DNA of 64,000 bases from Streptomyces sp. NRRL F-2664 (GCF_000719345.1 NZ_JOFX01000001.1:62001-126000); one strand, 5' to 3'. Shown: positions 9,447 through 18,575, counted from the first letter of the stretch. Made by a program: numbers and translations. Notes: generated by a model from the letters alone, not told the origin.

Positions 9447-9500
9447 GACTGTCCCCTCTCGGAATCGTCCGTGGTGGCCGTGCTGAACCGGGTGGTTTCC

Positions 9501-12500
9501 TCAGTCCTCGGCATCGGCGGTGTCCGTCTCCTCGGCCTCCAGCTCGCCGAACGCCTCGGCGGCCGCGACCGCCTCCGCACCGTGCTGCTCGTCCGCGGCG
9601 ATCTTTCCGGCCAGGTCGCGGACCACCGGGTTCTGGAACACGGTCTTGACCGGCACCGGCACCCCGAGCAGCTCCTTGAGCAGTCCGGCCAGCCGGGTCC
9701 CGCTGAGCGAGTCGCCGCCCAGGGTGAAGAAGTTGTCACCGGGCGCCACCCCGTCCAGGCCGAGGATGTCCGCGACCGCCGCGCACAGCACCAGCTCCAG
9801 CGCGCTGCCGGTCGCCTCCCCGCCGTCGGGTGCGGCCGCGTCGTCGGCGGACTGCCGGCTCCCGGCGGAGGAGGCCAGCAGCAGCCGGTCGACCTTGCCG
9901 TTGCGGGTCAGCGGCAGTTCGTCGAGCGCGGTGATCGCGGCGGGCACCATGTAGCCGGGGAGCTGCGCGGCGAGCCGCTCCAGCACCCGGTCGGCGGCGC
10001 CGGCGTCCGACCCGGCGTCGGCCACCACGTAGGCGTGCAGCCGCCGCACCCCGTGGGCGCTGGCGGGGGCCACGACCACGGCCGCCTCGACCTCGTCGTC
10101 CTGGCGCAGCACGGCCTCGATCTCGCCCAGTTCGATCCGGTGCCCCTGGATCTTGACCTGGAAGTCGTCCCGGCCCAGGATCTCGATGCTGCCGTCCGGC
10201 AGGTACCGGCCCAGGTCGCCGGTCAGGTAGGCGCGTTCGCCGGTCTCCGGGAGGCGCACGAAGCGGCTCGCCGTGCGCTCGGCGTCGTTCCAGTAGCCGA
10301 GCGCGAGGCCGACGTCGCTGGCCACGGCCATCTCGCCGACGACGCCGAGCGGGCGCTCGTGGGCCGTCCGGTCGACGATGTAGTAGCGCTGGTTCGTGAT
10401 CGGCTTGCCGTAGGGGATGCTCGTCCACGACGGGTCGACCTCGCCGATCGGCTGGAAGAGCGACCAGCAGATCGTCTCGGTCGGACCGCCCGAGCCCACC
10501 ACCTGGATCCGCGGGCTCTGCGCCCGCAGCCGGTCCGGCAGGGTCAGCGGGATCCAGTCGCCGGAGAGCACCGACAGCCGCAGGGACTCCAGCGGCCGGC
10601 CGGCCCCCCGCCGGTCGCGCACCTCGGCCTCGCCGACGAGCAGTTCCATCAGCACGGGTACGGAGTTCCACAGCGTGACCCGCTCCGTCTGCACCAGGTC
10701 GGCCCACACGTCGGGCTCGGCGTGCTCGAACGGCGGCGGCACCACCACGGTCCCGCCCTGGGTGAGCACCCCGAAGACGTCGTAGATCGAGGCGTCGAAG
10801 TGCAGCCCCGAGATGGCCAGCAGCCGGTCCCGCTCGTCGACCCCGAAGCGGTCGGCGACGTCGCGGATCAGGTTGACCACGCCGATGTGGTCGACCATCA
10901 CGCCCTTCGGCTCGCCCGTCGAGCCCGAGGTGAAGATCGTGTACGCGAGGTCCGCGGGGGTCTGCGCGGTGTCGGGCCGGGTCGCGGTGCCGGTCTCGAA
11001 GTCCTTGTCCACCCGGTAGCGGCGGGCCGTGGGCGGCCAGCTGACCCGGGACTCCAGCGAGGACTGCGTGAGGATCCGGTCCACCTTGGCCTCGGCCAGC
11101 AGCCGGCGCAGCCGCTCCGGCGGCACGGACGCGTCCAGCGGCAGGTAGGCGGCACCGGACGCGAGGATGCCGTACACCGCTGCGTACTGCTCCCAGCCCT
11201 TCTCCATCACCACGGCCACCAGCTCGCCCGGCGCCGCCCCGTGCTCGCGCAGCGTGTGCCCGATCCGCCAGGCGTAGGCGGCCAGTTCGGCGTAGCTGAG
11301 CCGCCGCCGGGAGTCCACCACGGCCTCGGCGTCCGGCGTGAGCTCCGCCTGCCGGGCGAACAGCTCGTGCAGGGTGGTGTACGGGATCTGCCCGGCCGTG
11401 TCGTTGACCTGCCGGCGCAGCTCCCGCTCGGCCGGCGGGACCAGGTCGAAGCGCGGGGTGTGCAGGCTGTCCGGATCGTCGGTGAGCCTGGTCAGGAGGT
11501 CCACGTACACGCCGAAGGCGGCGTCGACGAAGCCGGGCGCGAACGCGCCGTCGACGAAGTCCCAGATGACGCGGAGCTCACCGGCCAGCTCCCGCAGCTG
11601 CACGTCGAGGGTCACCTGCGGGGTCTGCGAGATCGAGTACACCTCCCGGCCCAGGTCCGTGACGGGCCGGCGCACCGGGTAGTCGAGCAGGCTGGTGACG
11701 ACCACGGGCATCCCGGCCTGCGCACCCACGCCGTGCAGGCGAGTCAACTCCCGCAGTACGCGGACGCCGTTGAAGGAGCCGTGCTCGACATCGCGGGCCA
11801 GCTGGTCGCGCAGGGCGTGCGCGCGGTCCAGGAAGGTCGCGCCCGAGCCGTCGGCGGCGAGCATCACCGCGTTGGTGAAGTCGCCGAGCACGCCGGTGAT
11901 GTCCGGGTGCACCGCGGGGCGCTGGAAGACCGGGTAGTTGATCGTGAAGTCGGACTCCTCCGCCCAGGCCCGCACCACTTCGGCGAAGGCCGCGGTGAGC
12001 AGCAACGACGGGGTCAGGCCCGCCCCGTGCGCCCGCTCGGTGAACCGCTGCCAGTCCGCGGGGGAGAGGCGGTGCTCACGCCGGTCGAAGCGGACCTCGC
12101 CGGTGTCGCCGCCGGCACCGCCCGTGGGCAGCGACGGGGCCGGCGGCAGCGTGGGCACGCGCTGCACCCAGTAGTCGCGGGCGGCCCGGAAGGCTTCGGT
12201 GTGCGGCAGGGCGTCGGCGCGCCAGCGGGCGTACTCGGCAAAATTGATGCCGGGCTCGGGGAGTTCGGCATCGGGGTTCTCGTACAGGTCGACCAGCTCC
12301 GGGAAGAGCACCTGGAAGGCGCTGGAGGCATCCAGCACCTGGAGGTCGATGCCCAGGTGGACCCGGCCGAGGTCCTCCGGACCGCCCAGCCGGAATATCC
12401 GCAGGTCGAACAGCGGCCAGCTGCCGACCGGGAAGACCACGTGGCTCATCTCCTCGCGCACCGCGGCGAGGTGCTCCCGGGCGGCGTCCGCGGACAGGTG

Positions 12501-12788
12501 GCGCAGGTCCACGACCGGGATCTCGAACGGCAGCGGGTCGGCGGGCACCCACTGGGTGCCGTCCGTCCTGCCGATCGCGCGGAGCATGTCGTGGCGGGCG
12601 ACCACCGTGCGCCAGGCGGTCGCGAACCGTTCCGGGTCGAGGTCCGCGCGCTCCCACTCGAAATATCCGTAGCAGCCGATGCCGCCCATCTCGACGGCTT
12701 CGCCTCGCCCGATCATCAGTGCCTGCTGCGTCTCGGTCATCGGGAAGGACGCGGCACTGTCCGCGCGAGCGGGCAGGAGCTCGGTCAT
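9501..12788 (-). CDS. Nonribosomal peptide synthetase, Cy-A-PCP module
   Basis: 1095 residues. The N-terminal domain has FPMTETQQALMIGR and DLQVLDASS, which fits the DxxxxDxxS motif of heterocyclisation (Cy) domains rather than HHxxxDG. The A domain follows, with TIFTSGSTGEPKG, GSGGPTETICWS, YLTGDLGRYLPDG and NGKVDR. Pocket residues by eye are D-A-Y-N-V-S-S-C-W-K, closest to the cysteine code D-L-Y-N-L-S-L-I-W-K but changed at four places. The carrier site is NFFTLGGDS near residue 1030, and an acidic tail closes the protein. Cy domains condense and cyclise Cys, Ser or Thr to thiazoline or oxazoline rings. No oxidase or thioesterase domain is present. Confidence 0.94.
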   Translation of the reverse strand: MTELLPARADSAASFPMTETQQALMIGRGEAVEMGGIGCYGYFEWERADLDPERFATAWRTVVARHDMLRAIGRTDGTQWVPADPLPFEIPVVDLRHLSADAAREHLAAVREEMSHVVFPVGSWPLFDLRIFRLGGPEDLGRVHLGIDLQVLDASSAFQVLFPELVDLYENPDAELPEPGINFAEYARWRADALPHTEAFRAARDYWVQRVPTLPPAPSLPTGGAGGDTGEVRFDRREHRLSPADWQRFTERAHGAGLTPSLLLTAAFAEVVRAWAEESDFTINYPVFQRPAVHPDITGVLGDFTNAVMLAADGSGATFLDRAHALRDQLARDVEHGSFNGVRVLRELTRLHGVGAQAGMPVVVTSLLDYPVRRPVTDLGREVYSISQTPQVTLDVQLRELAGELRVIWDFVDGAFAPGFVDAAFGVYVDLLTRLTDDPDSLHTPRFDLVPPAERELRRQVNDTAGQIPYTTLHELFARQAELTPDAEAVVDSRRRLSYAELAAYAWRIGHTLREHGAAPGELVAVVMEKGWEQYAAVYGILASGAAYLPLDASVPPERLRRLLAEAKVDRILTQSSLESRVSWPPTARRYRVDKDFETGTATRPDTAQTPADLAYTIFTSGSTGEPKGVMVDHIGVVNLIRDVADRFGVDERDRLLAISGLHFDASIYDVFGVLTQGGTVVVPPPFEHAEPDVWADLVQTERVTLWNSVPVLMELLVGEAEVRDRRGAGRPLESLRLSVLSGDWIPLTLPDRLRAQSPRIQVVGSGGPTETICWSLFQPIGEVDPSWTSIPYGKPITNQRYYIVDRTAHERPLGVVGEMAVASDVGLALGYWNDAERTASRFVRLPETGERAYLTGDLGRYLPDGSIEILGRDDFQVKIQGHRIELGEIEAVLRQDDEVEAAVVVAPASAHGVRRLHAYVVADAGSDAGAADRVLERLAAQLPGYMVPAAITALDELPLTRNGKVDRLLLASSAGSRQSADDAAAPDGGEATGSALELVLCAAVADILGLDGVAPGDNFFTLGGDSLSGTRLAGLLKELLGVPVPVKTVFQNPVVRDLAGKIAADEQHGAEAVAAAEAFGELEAEETDTADAED

Positions 12789-12879
12789 GGTCCAACTCCA
12801 TTCGGTGTTACGGGCCGTTGGCGTGTGCGTGCTCGGGGTGGATGCGGGCCGGGGCGCCCTGCTGCGGGGCAGGGCGAGG

Positions 12880-14766
12880 CTAGGGGCGGTGAGTTAGCCG
12901 CCGGTTACGCTCCGGACGGCCGGTCCGCTCGGCGGGTACCGCCGCGCGTCCCTCCTCCAGGGAGAGCGCGAAGAGCCGGACGAGCGGGTGGAACAGGTAG
13001 CAGGGCTGGCCCCACTCGTCCGCGCCGCTGACCTCCAGCAGGGCGGCGTCGGCGAGCGCCTCCAGCAGCCGCTCGGCCTCGGCCTCCGGCAGGTCCAGCG
13101 CCGTCGCCGCCTCGGCTGCCGGGAACGGATCCGGGCCGAGCGCGGCCAGCTCCGGGAACACCGCCCGCACCTCCGGCTCCAGTGCGCGCCAGGAGGGCAG
13201 CAGGGAGGTGTGCACGTCCATGTCGCCGGAGTGCAGTTCCCGCAGCCGGGTCACGGGGTCGGCCAGCCTGCGGGCGAGCCGGTCGGGCGTGCAGTGCGGC
13301 CGGGCCGCGATCCGTGTACCGACGATCCGCAGCGCCAGCGGCAGCCCGGCGCAGTGCTCGACGATCGCGGACGCCGCGCGCGGGGCCGCCGCCACCCGGG
13401 AGGGACCGGCCGCCGCGGCGAGCAGCTCCAGGGAGGCCCGCGGCTCCAGGGGCGCGAGGGCCACCGTGTGCGCCCCGGCCACCGTAGGCAGGGCCGTACG
13501 CCCCGTCACCAGCACGGCCGGCTCGGGGGTGTTGGGCAGCAGCGGACCGAGCTGGGCCGCCCCGGAGGCGTTGTCCAGCACGATGAGCAGCTGCCGTCCC
13601 CGGGTCCGCTCCCGGTACAGGCGCACCAGCTGGTCCTGGTCGTCGGCGGCCGGTACGTCGTCCATCGGGCCCAGCGCCCGCAGCAGCCGGCGCAGTACCC
13701 GGGCCGGGTGCCGCGGAGTGCCGTCCGCGGCGCGCAGGTCGGCGTACAACTGGCCGTCGGGGAAATGCCGCTGGCAGCGGTGCGCCGCGTGGACGGCCAG
13801 CGCGGTCTTCCCCAGCCCCGCCATGCCGGTGACCAGGACCCGGCGGGGCCGTCCGGCACCCTGCCCGTCGGGGGCCAGGGCCCGGCACACCAGCTCCAGC
13901 TCCGGCTCCCGCCCGGTGAAGTCGACGGTGTCCGGGGGCAGCATGGCCGGGGTCCCGTCCGAGGGGCCCGAGGCCCGCGGCCGCGCGCCCGCCCGTACGG
14001 CGGGGGCGGAGCCCGGCCACCGGTCGAGTGTGCCGTCCAGCAGCGCCCGGTAGGTGGCCTGGAGTTCCTCGCCGGGATTGACCCCCAGTTCGTCCGCGAG
14101 CACCGCCCGGCCGTGGTGGTAGAGGTGGATCGCGTCCGCCTGCCGCCCCGACCGGCACAGGGCGGTCATCAGCTGGCAGCGGATGCGCTCGCGCAGTGGG
14201 AACTCCGCCACGAGCCCGGTGAGTTCGCCGGTGAGCTGCTCGTGCCGGCCGAGGGCGAGGTCCGCGGCGATGCGGTGCTCCAGGGTCACGGCCCGCGCCT
14301 CCGTCAGTCGCGGGGCCTCTGCGTCGGCGAGGTATTCGGTGGCGTTCGCGAACGGCTGGCCGTTCCACCGGGCCAGGGCGTCGCGCAGCAGCTCACCGGC
14401 CTTTTCGAAGTCCTCTTTGATCAGTGCCTCGCGGCCGCCGAGTGCCAGCTTCTCGAATTCGTTCAGGTCGACGGTCGCATTACCGATGCTCATGGCATAT
14501 CCCGGCGGTCTGCGATCGATCGTCACGTCGGCGCCCAGAATCTTGCGCAGGCGCGAAATATAGGTGTAGAGCTGTGCGCTGACGGTCGCGGGGGGCGCCC
14601 AGCCCCACAGCAACCGGCACAGCCGCTCGTCCGACACCACTTCCCCGCGGGCCAGGAGGAGCGCCGCGAGCACGGTGTGCAGCTTCGCCCCGGAGAACGC
14701 GACCCGGTGGCCGTCCCGCCGTACCTCTACTGGCCCGAGCACTCGGAATTCCATGTACCGCCCCAT
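12880..14766 (-). CDS. AfsR/SARP family transcriptional regulator with NB-ARC domain, no TPR tail
   Basis: About 628 residues from ATG at 14766, chosen because AGGA lies seven bases upstream; a second ATG four codons later is possible. Order of domains: winged-helix OmpR-like DNA-binding domain (FRVLGPVEV, residues 5-95), bacterial transcriptional activation domain (about 100-245), then an NB-ARC-type ATPase with GMAGLGKTALA near residue 315 and a following winged-helix region. It stops before the TPR array that full AfsR has. It lies 91 bases upstream of the Cy-A-PCP gene on the same strand, so it is the likely pathway activator of that operon. Confidence 0.92.
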   Translation of the reverse strand: MGRYMEFRVLGPVEVRRDGHRVAFSGAKLHTVLAALLLARGEVVSDERLCRLLWGWAPPATVSAQLYTYISRLRKILGADVTIDRRPPGYAMSIGNATVDLNEFEKLALGGREALIKEDFEKAGELLRDALARWNGQPFANATEYLADAEAPRLTEARAVTLEHRIAADLALGRHEQLTGELTGLVAEFPLRERIRCQLMTALCRSGRQADAIHLYHHGRAVLADELGVNPGEELQATYRALLDGTLDRWPGSAPAVRAGARPRASGPSDGTPAMLPPDTVDFTGREPELELVCRALAPDGQGAGRPRRVLVTGMAGLGKTALAVHAAHRCQRHFPDGQLYADLRAADGTPRHPARVLRRLLRALGPMDDVPAADDQDQLVRLYRERTRGRQLLIVLDNASGAAQLGPLLPNTPEPAVLVTGRTALPTVAGAHTVALAPLEPRASLELLAAAAGPSRVAAAPRAASAIVEHCAGLPLALRIVGTRIAARPHCTPDRLARRLADPVTRLRELHSGDMDVHTSLLPSWRALEPEVRAVFPELAALGPDPFPAAEAATALDLPEAEAERLLEALADAALLEVSGADEWGQPCYLFHPLVRLFALSLEEGRAAVPAERTGRPERNRRLTHRP

Positions 14767-14786
14767 CCGTGATTCCTGAGAAGAAT

Positions 14787-14844
14787 CTTCGAACGAAGCT
14801 AGAGGAGGTCGTTGTCCCCTCGATATCGTGTCGATTTCGAGGGG
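14787..14844. promoter_or_regulatory. Inverted repeats in the SARP / DMPWG peptide divergent promoter
   Basis: Two inverted repeats lie between the divergent starts. CTTCG-AA-CGAAG is at 14787-14798. CCCCTCGA (14816-14823) pairs perfectly with TCGAGGGG (14837-14844) across 13 bases. They are good operator candidates, but the binding protein is unknown. Confidence 0.5.
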
Positions 14845-14953
14845 GGCCTGGGTCACGAAATCGATGGAACACGGAAGAGAAAGGAGGCGTCCCTACTGTT
14901 CCATTCGTGCCGCAGCGAGCGGCAGTGATGATCCATCGAGAGGGGAATCCGAG

Positions 14954-15160
14954 ATGCGCAGCACCCGGACGGCGAAGAAGACGGCCGCTTGCCTGGTTGT
15001 CCTTGCGGGGATGTTCGTGGGCACGGGGGCCGTGTCGGCCGTCACGGCGCAGGGGGGCACCAGCGTCCAGGCGGACGACATGCCCTGGGGGATCGTCAAG
15101 CCGCTGCACCCCTCCCCGTCCGGCTCCGCCGGCACGAACGGCGACATGCCCTGGGGCTGA
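14954..15160 (+). CDS. Small secreted peptide with duplicated DMPWG motif
   Basis: 68 residues from ATG at 14954, with GAGAGGGGA about eight bases upstream. The N-terminus is a textbook signal peptide: basic MRSTRTAKK, a hydrophobic stretch to about residue 27, and small residues before a likely cut near VTA/QGG. The mature part would be about 36-40 residues, rich in Gly, Ser and Pro. It contains ADDMPWG in the middle and NGDMPWG as the last residues. A 15-base DNA repeat (15076-15090 and 15142-15156) underlies the motif. No Cys is left after cleavage. It is transcribed away from one SARP gene and towards the end of a TPR-type SARP. No family recognised; a secreted signal or a modified-peptide precursor are the main possibilities. 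Confidence 0.75.
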   Translation: MRSTRTAKKTAACLVVLAGMFVGTGAVSAVTAQGGTSVQADDMPWGIVKPLHPSPSGSAGTNGDMPWG

Positions 15161-15391
15161 CCCCCCTGCGGCGCCCCCACCCGAGCGCCGCGCCGCTCCT
15201 CCGGTTCCACCGCAGCACGCAGCATCGCAAGCCCGCACCACCGCACGTGGACGGCAGCACGTGCTGGGGCCGCACGCACCACGCAGGCCCGCACCGCCAC
15301 CGCAGCCGGCGCCCCCGCCGCGGACCCCGCACCACCGCAGCCCGCACCGGCGGCCATCCGCCCCCGCGGCCCGCGCCATATCGGACGGGCG
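15161..15391. repeat. C-rich low-complexity spacer with CGCAC-type motifs
   Basis: 231 bases without a convincing gene. The plus strand is very C-rich and repeats short variants of CCGCACCACCGCA and CGCAGC, for example around 15232-15250 and 15300-15350. It separates the peptide gene from the convergent end of the next SARP. No clean terminator hairpin was found. Confidence 0.45.
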
Positions 15392-18300
15392 TCAGTTCGC
15401 CGGATGCGCCAGCAGCTCCGTCAGTTCCTCCGGAGTGAAGGAACGATGCGGCAGCCCTCCGGGACCCCCACCGCCCGGTACGTCCCCCGCATCCCGTACG
15501 GCCGCCAGCAGCCGGCCCGCCTGCACCCGCCAGGGCTGCGCGCCGACCTCACCGAAGGCGGCACAGGCCCGCCGGAACCTCTCCGCCGCCTCCGCACACC
15601 GGCCCCCGAGCGCATCCACGCACCCGAGGTCCGTCTCCACCCGGGCGTACAGGAACCGGTCCGCCAGTTCGACGGTGATCTCCAGGGCCTGCTGCAGCGT
15701 GTCCCCCGACGCCTGCAGCAGGCCCTGGCTCCACTGCGTCTGCCCCAGACCCCGCAGCGCGTGGGCCTCACCGACCCGGTCGCCCTCGCCGCGGGTCAGG
15801 CGCAGCACCGCGCCGAACGCCTCGGCCGCCTCGCCGTAGCCCCCCGCGCGCAGCCGCACCTCGGCCAGCCGGTACACGCTCTGGGCCTCCGCCCGTACCG
15901 ATCCGGTACGCCGGCTGAGCGCCACCGCCTGCTCCGCCAGCGGCAGCGCGCCGCCCACGTTGCCCCGGTCCAGTTCGATCTGCGCCTGGAAGCCCAGCAG
16001 ATGGGCCTCGTTGCCGATGTCCCCCGACGCATGGAAGCCGCCGAGCGCCGCCTCGCAGTACTCCAGCGCCCGCTCCCAGTCGCCCTGGAACCGTGCGCAC
16101 ATGGCCAGGTTCCGTTGCGCGAGCGCCGCCCCGCCCAGGTCACCCGTGGTGCGCAGCAGCCGCAGCGCGGCCATGTTCCAGCCCTCGGCCTGCTCGTAGC
16201 GCCGCTGGTAGATCGCCAGCGACCCCAGGAGCCGCAGCATGGTCGCCTCGCCGGGCTCGTCACCGGCGCAGCGGGCGGACGCCAGGGCCTGCTCGGCGCT
16301 GCGCTGCCAGTCCTCCAGGTAGTTCTTCGTCTCGAAGTGCGGCACCGCGCTCTCGGTCAGCTTCCAGGCGTAGCCGGCCCGGCCCGTCTCCGCCGCCTGG
16401 GCCACCACGTCGGTCACGGCGGTGCGCTCCGACTCGAACCAGTCCATCGGCGAGCCGAGCAGCTCGTCGGCGAGCTCGCCCAGGAAGCCGGGGGCGGGCG
16501 CGGCCGGCCGGCCCACCGGGAAGTCGCGTCCGTCGATCCGCCGGTGCGCCTCCTCGGCCAGCCAGAGCCACGCGCCGAAGGCCCGCTCCAATGCGGCGTC
16601 CGTCTCGCCCTCCGGCTCGTCCGACTCCGCCCGCTCCCGGGCGAACAGCCGCAGCAGGTCCTGGAAGCGGTAGCGGGCCGCCCGGCCCGGCGCCGACTCC
16701 GCCACCTCCAGCAGCTGGGCGTCGACCAGGTGGTCGATCAGCTCCTCCGCGTGCCACACGCTGGTGTCGAGGACGGCCGCCCCCGCCCAGGCGGCGAAGT
16801 CCGCCGTGCGCAGCAGTCCGAGGCGCCGGTACATCCGGGCCGCCTCCGGCGGCAGGTCCCGGTAGGTGAGGCGGAAGCCGGCGCGCACCCCGCCCTCGCC
16901 CGGGCTCAGAACGTCCAGCCGGGAGCGGTGGTCGCGCAGCCGCTCCACGAGGCTGCGCACGCTCAGGTTGGGTTTGGCCGCGAGCCGGGCGCCGGCGATC
17001 CGCAGCGCCAGCGGCAGGCAGTCGCACAGCGCGCCGAGCTGCTCCACCGCCACCGGGTCACTGCCGAACCGGTCCGCCCCCGCGAGTTTGATCAGCAGGG
17101 CCGTGGCCTCGGTCGGCTCCAGCATCCGCAGCCGGATGCTGAGCGCCGTGTAGTCCCCGGTCAGGTCGCCCAGGTTCTCCCGGCTGGTGGCCAGCACCAC
17201 GCTGCGCCCACCGCCGGGCAGCAGGGGTCTGAGCTGCTGGAAGGAGCGTACGTTGTCCAGGAGGATCAGGGTTTTGCGGGTGCTGAGCAGGCTCCGGAAC
17301 AGCGCCGCCCGCTCATCGGGATCGACCGGTACCTGCGGTGCGGCTATGCCGAGGGCCCGCAGGAAGCGGTCCAGCACGGCCGCGGGCGACACCGGCGCCT
17401 GCTCCTCGTCGTAGCCGCGCAGATCGGCGAAGAGCTGGCCGTCGGGGAACTGGTCCGCCACCTGGCTCGCCCAGTGCACCGCCAGTGCCGTCTTGCCCAC
17501 CCCGCCCACGCCCACGATCGTCGCCAGGGCCGGGGTGTGCGGGTGGTACGGCTCCTTCAGCAGCCGGTCCAGCGAGGCCATCTCGCGCTGCCGGCCGGTG
17601 AACGCCATGACCTGCGCCGGGAGTTGCGCCGGGACGGTGTGCAGGGCGGTCGGCGCGGGGGTGGCCACGGCCGGGGGCCGGGTCAGCTCCGGCGAGTCGC
17701 GCAGGATCAGGTCGTGCAACTGCCGCAGCCCCGGACCCGGTTCGATCCCGAGCTGCTCGGTGAGTAAGCGGCGGCCGGCCAGGAACACGTCGAGGGCCTC
17801 GGCCCGCTGGCCCGACCGGTAGAGGGCCAGCATGAGGTGCTCACGGCACTGCTCGCGCAGTGGATGCCGGGCCACCAGGTCGGTGAGCTCGCCGATGAGC
17901 GCGCGGTGCCGGCCGAGCTGGAGCATCAGCCCCGCCCGCTCCTCCATGAGCGTGAGCCTCATCTGCTCCAGCCGCGTCGCCTCGGCCTCCAGCCGGGAGC
18001 CGGGCGTCTCGTCGAGGGCCGAGCCCCGCCAGATGCTCAGCGCCTCCTCGAACAGCGTGCAGGCCTCCTCGGTGCGGCCGTGCCGGGCGGCGTCGCGGCC
18101 CTGCTCGGCGCGCTCCAGGAACTCCTGGACGTCGACGCGGTGCTCGCCCTTGGCCAGCAGGTAGCCCGGGGGAGAGGTGATCAGCAGGTCGGTCACGCCG
18201 GCCTGCTTGAAGGTCTTGCGCAGGGTGGCCACGCAGATGGCGATCTGGTTGCGGGCCGTCGCGGGAGGCGAATCCGGCCAGACGGCGTCCACCAGGGTGT

Positions 18301-18436
18301 CCACCGAGACGACCCGGTCGGCATAGAGCACCAGCATCGCGAGGACCGTCGCCTGGCGCCTGCCGTTGATGCGCAAGGGGCCGTCCTCGGCCTGGACGAG
18401 CAGTGGCCCCAGCAGTCTGAAGACAAACCGATTCAC
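15392..18436 (-). CDS. AfsR-type SARP regulator with NB-ARC and TPR domains
   Basis: About 1014 residues from GTG at 18436, which has GGGGGA six bases upstream. Domains: winged-helix DNA-binding (FRLLGPLLVQ, about 5-95), BTAD (about 100-250), NB-ARC ATPase with VGVGGVGKTALA near residue 308 and ILLDNVRS as Walker B, then helical TPR-like repeats from about residue 690 to 980. The layout is that of AfsR, a pleiotropic activator of antibiotic production. The TPR region could receive a peptide or protein signal, and a secreted peptide gene lies just beyond its 3' end. Whether it controls the NRPS operons is inference. Confidence 0.93.
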   Translation of the reverse strand: MNRFVFRLLGPLLVQAEDGPLRINGRRQATVLAMLVLYADRVVSVDTLVDAVWPDSPPATARNQIAICVATLRKTFKQAGVTDLLITSPPGYLLAKGEHRVDVQEFLERAEQGRDAARHGRTEEACTLFEEALSIWRGSALDETPGSRLEAEATRLEQMRLTLMEERAGLMLQLGRHRALIGELTDLVARHPLREQCREHLMLALYRSGQRAEALDVFLAGRRLLTEQLGIEPGPGLRQLHDLILRDSPELTRPPAVATPAPTALHTVPAQLPAQVMAFTGRQREMASLDRLLKEPYHPHTPALATIVGVGGVGKTALAVHWASQVADQFPDGQLFADLRGYDEEQAPVSPAAVLDRFLRALGIAAPQVPVDPDERAALFRSLLSTRKTLILLDNVRSFQQLRPLLPGGGRSVVLATSRENLGDLTGDYTALSIRLRMLEPTEATALLIKLAGADRFGSDPVAVEQLGALCDCLPLALRIAGARLAAKPNLSVRSLVERLRDHRSRLDVLSPGEGGVRAGFRLTYRDLPPEAARMYRRLGLLRTADFAAWAGAAVLDTSVWHAEELIDHLVDAQLLEVAESAPGRAARYRFQDLLRLFARERAESDEPEGETDAALERAFGAWLWLAEEAHRRIDGRDFPVGRPAAPAPGFLGELADELLGSPMDWFESERTAVTDVVAQAAETGRAGYAWKLTESAVPHFETKNYLEDWQRSAEQALASARCAGDEPGEATMLRLLGSLAIYQRRYEQAEGWNMAALRLLRTTGDLGGAALAQRNLAMCARFQGDWERALEYCEAALGGFHASGDIGNEAHLLGFQAQIELDRGNVGGALPLAEQAVALSRRTGSVRAEAQSVYRLAEVRLRAGGYGEAAEAFGAVLRLTRGEGDRVGEAHALRGLGQTQWSQGLLQASGDTLQQALEITVELADRFLYARVETDLGCVDALGGRCAEAAERFRRACAAFGEVGAQPWRVQAGRLLAAVRDAGDVPGGGGPGGLPHRSFTPEELTELLAHPAN

Positions 18437-18514
18437 AGGTCCCCCGCCTTTGAAACCCCGTGTCAGGCGCGAACGGTACCGCAAAGACGATTCCTCGGTG
18501 CAGTCAACCTTTGG

Positions 18515-18541
18515 GAAAAACGGCGGCTGTTTCAAGCCGCC
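18515..18541 (-). terminator. Intrinsic terminator after the MarR gene
   Basis: On the minus strand GGCGGCT, a six-base loop and AGCCGCC form a perfect stem (18522-18541), followed by G and five T (18516-18520). This is a rho-independent terminator for the MarR transcript, just before the TPR-type SARP. Confidence 0.85.
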
Positions 18542-18575
18542 TTGTCCGTATAGCGGTAGCGGGCGCGGGCGGCCC

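Noticed and set aside
8070..13031. A very long open frame on the plus strand opposite the SHMT-like and Cy-A-PCP genes
   Set aside because: It is the codon-bias shadow of the minus-strand genes: composition is extreme in Arg, Gly, Gln and His, no domain is readable, and the minus-strand frames show complete family motifs.
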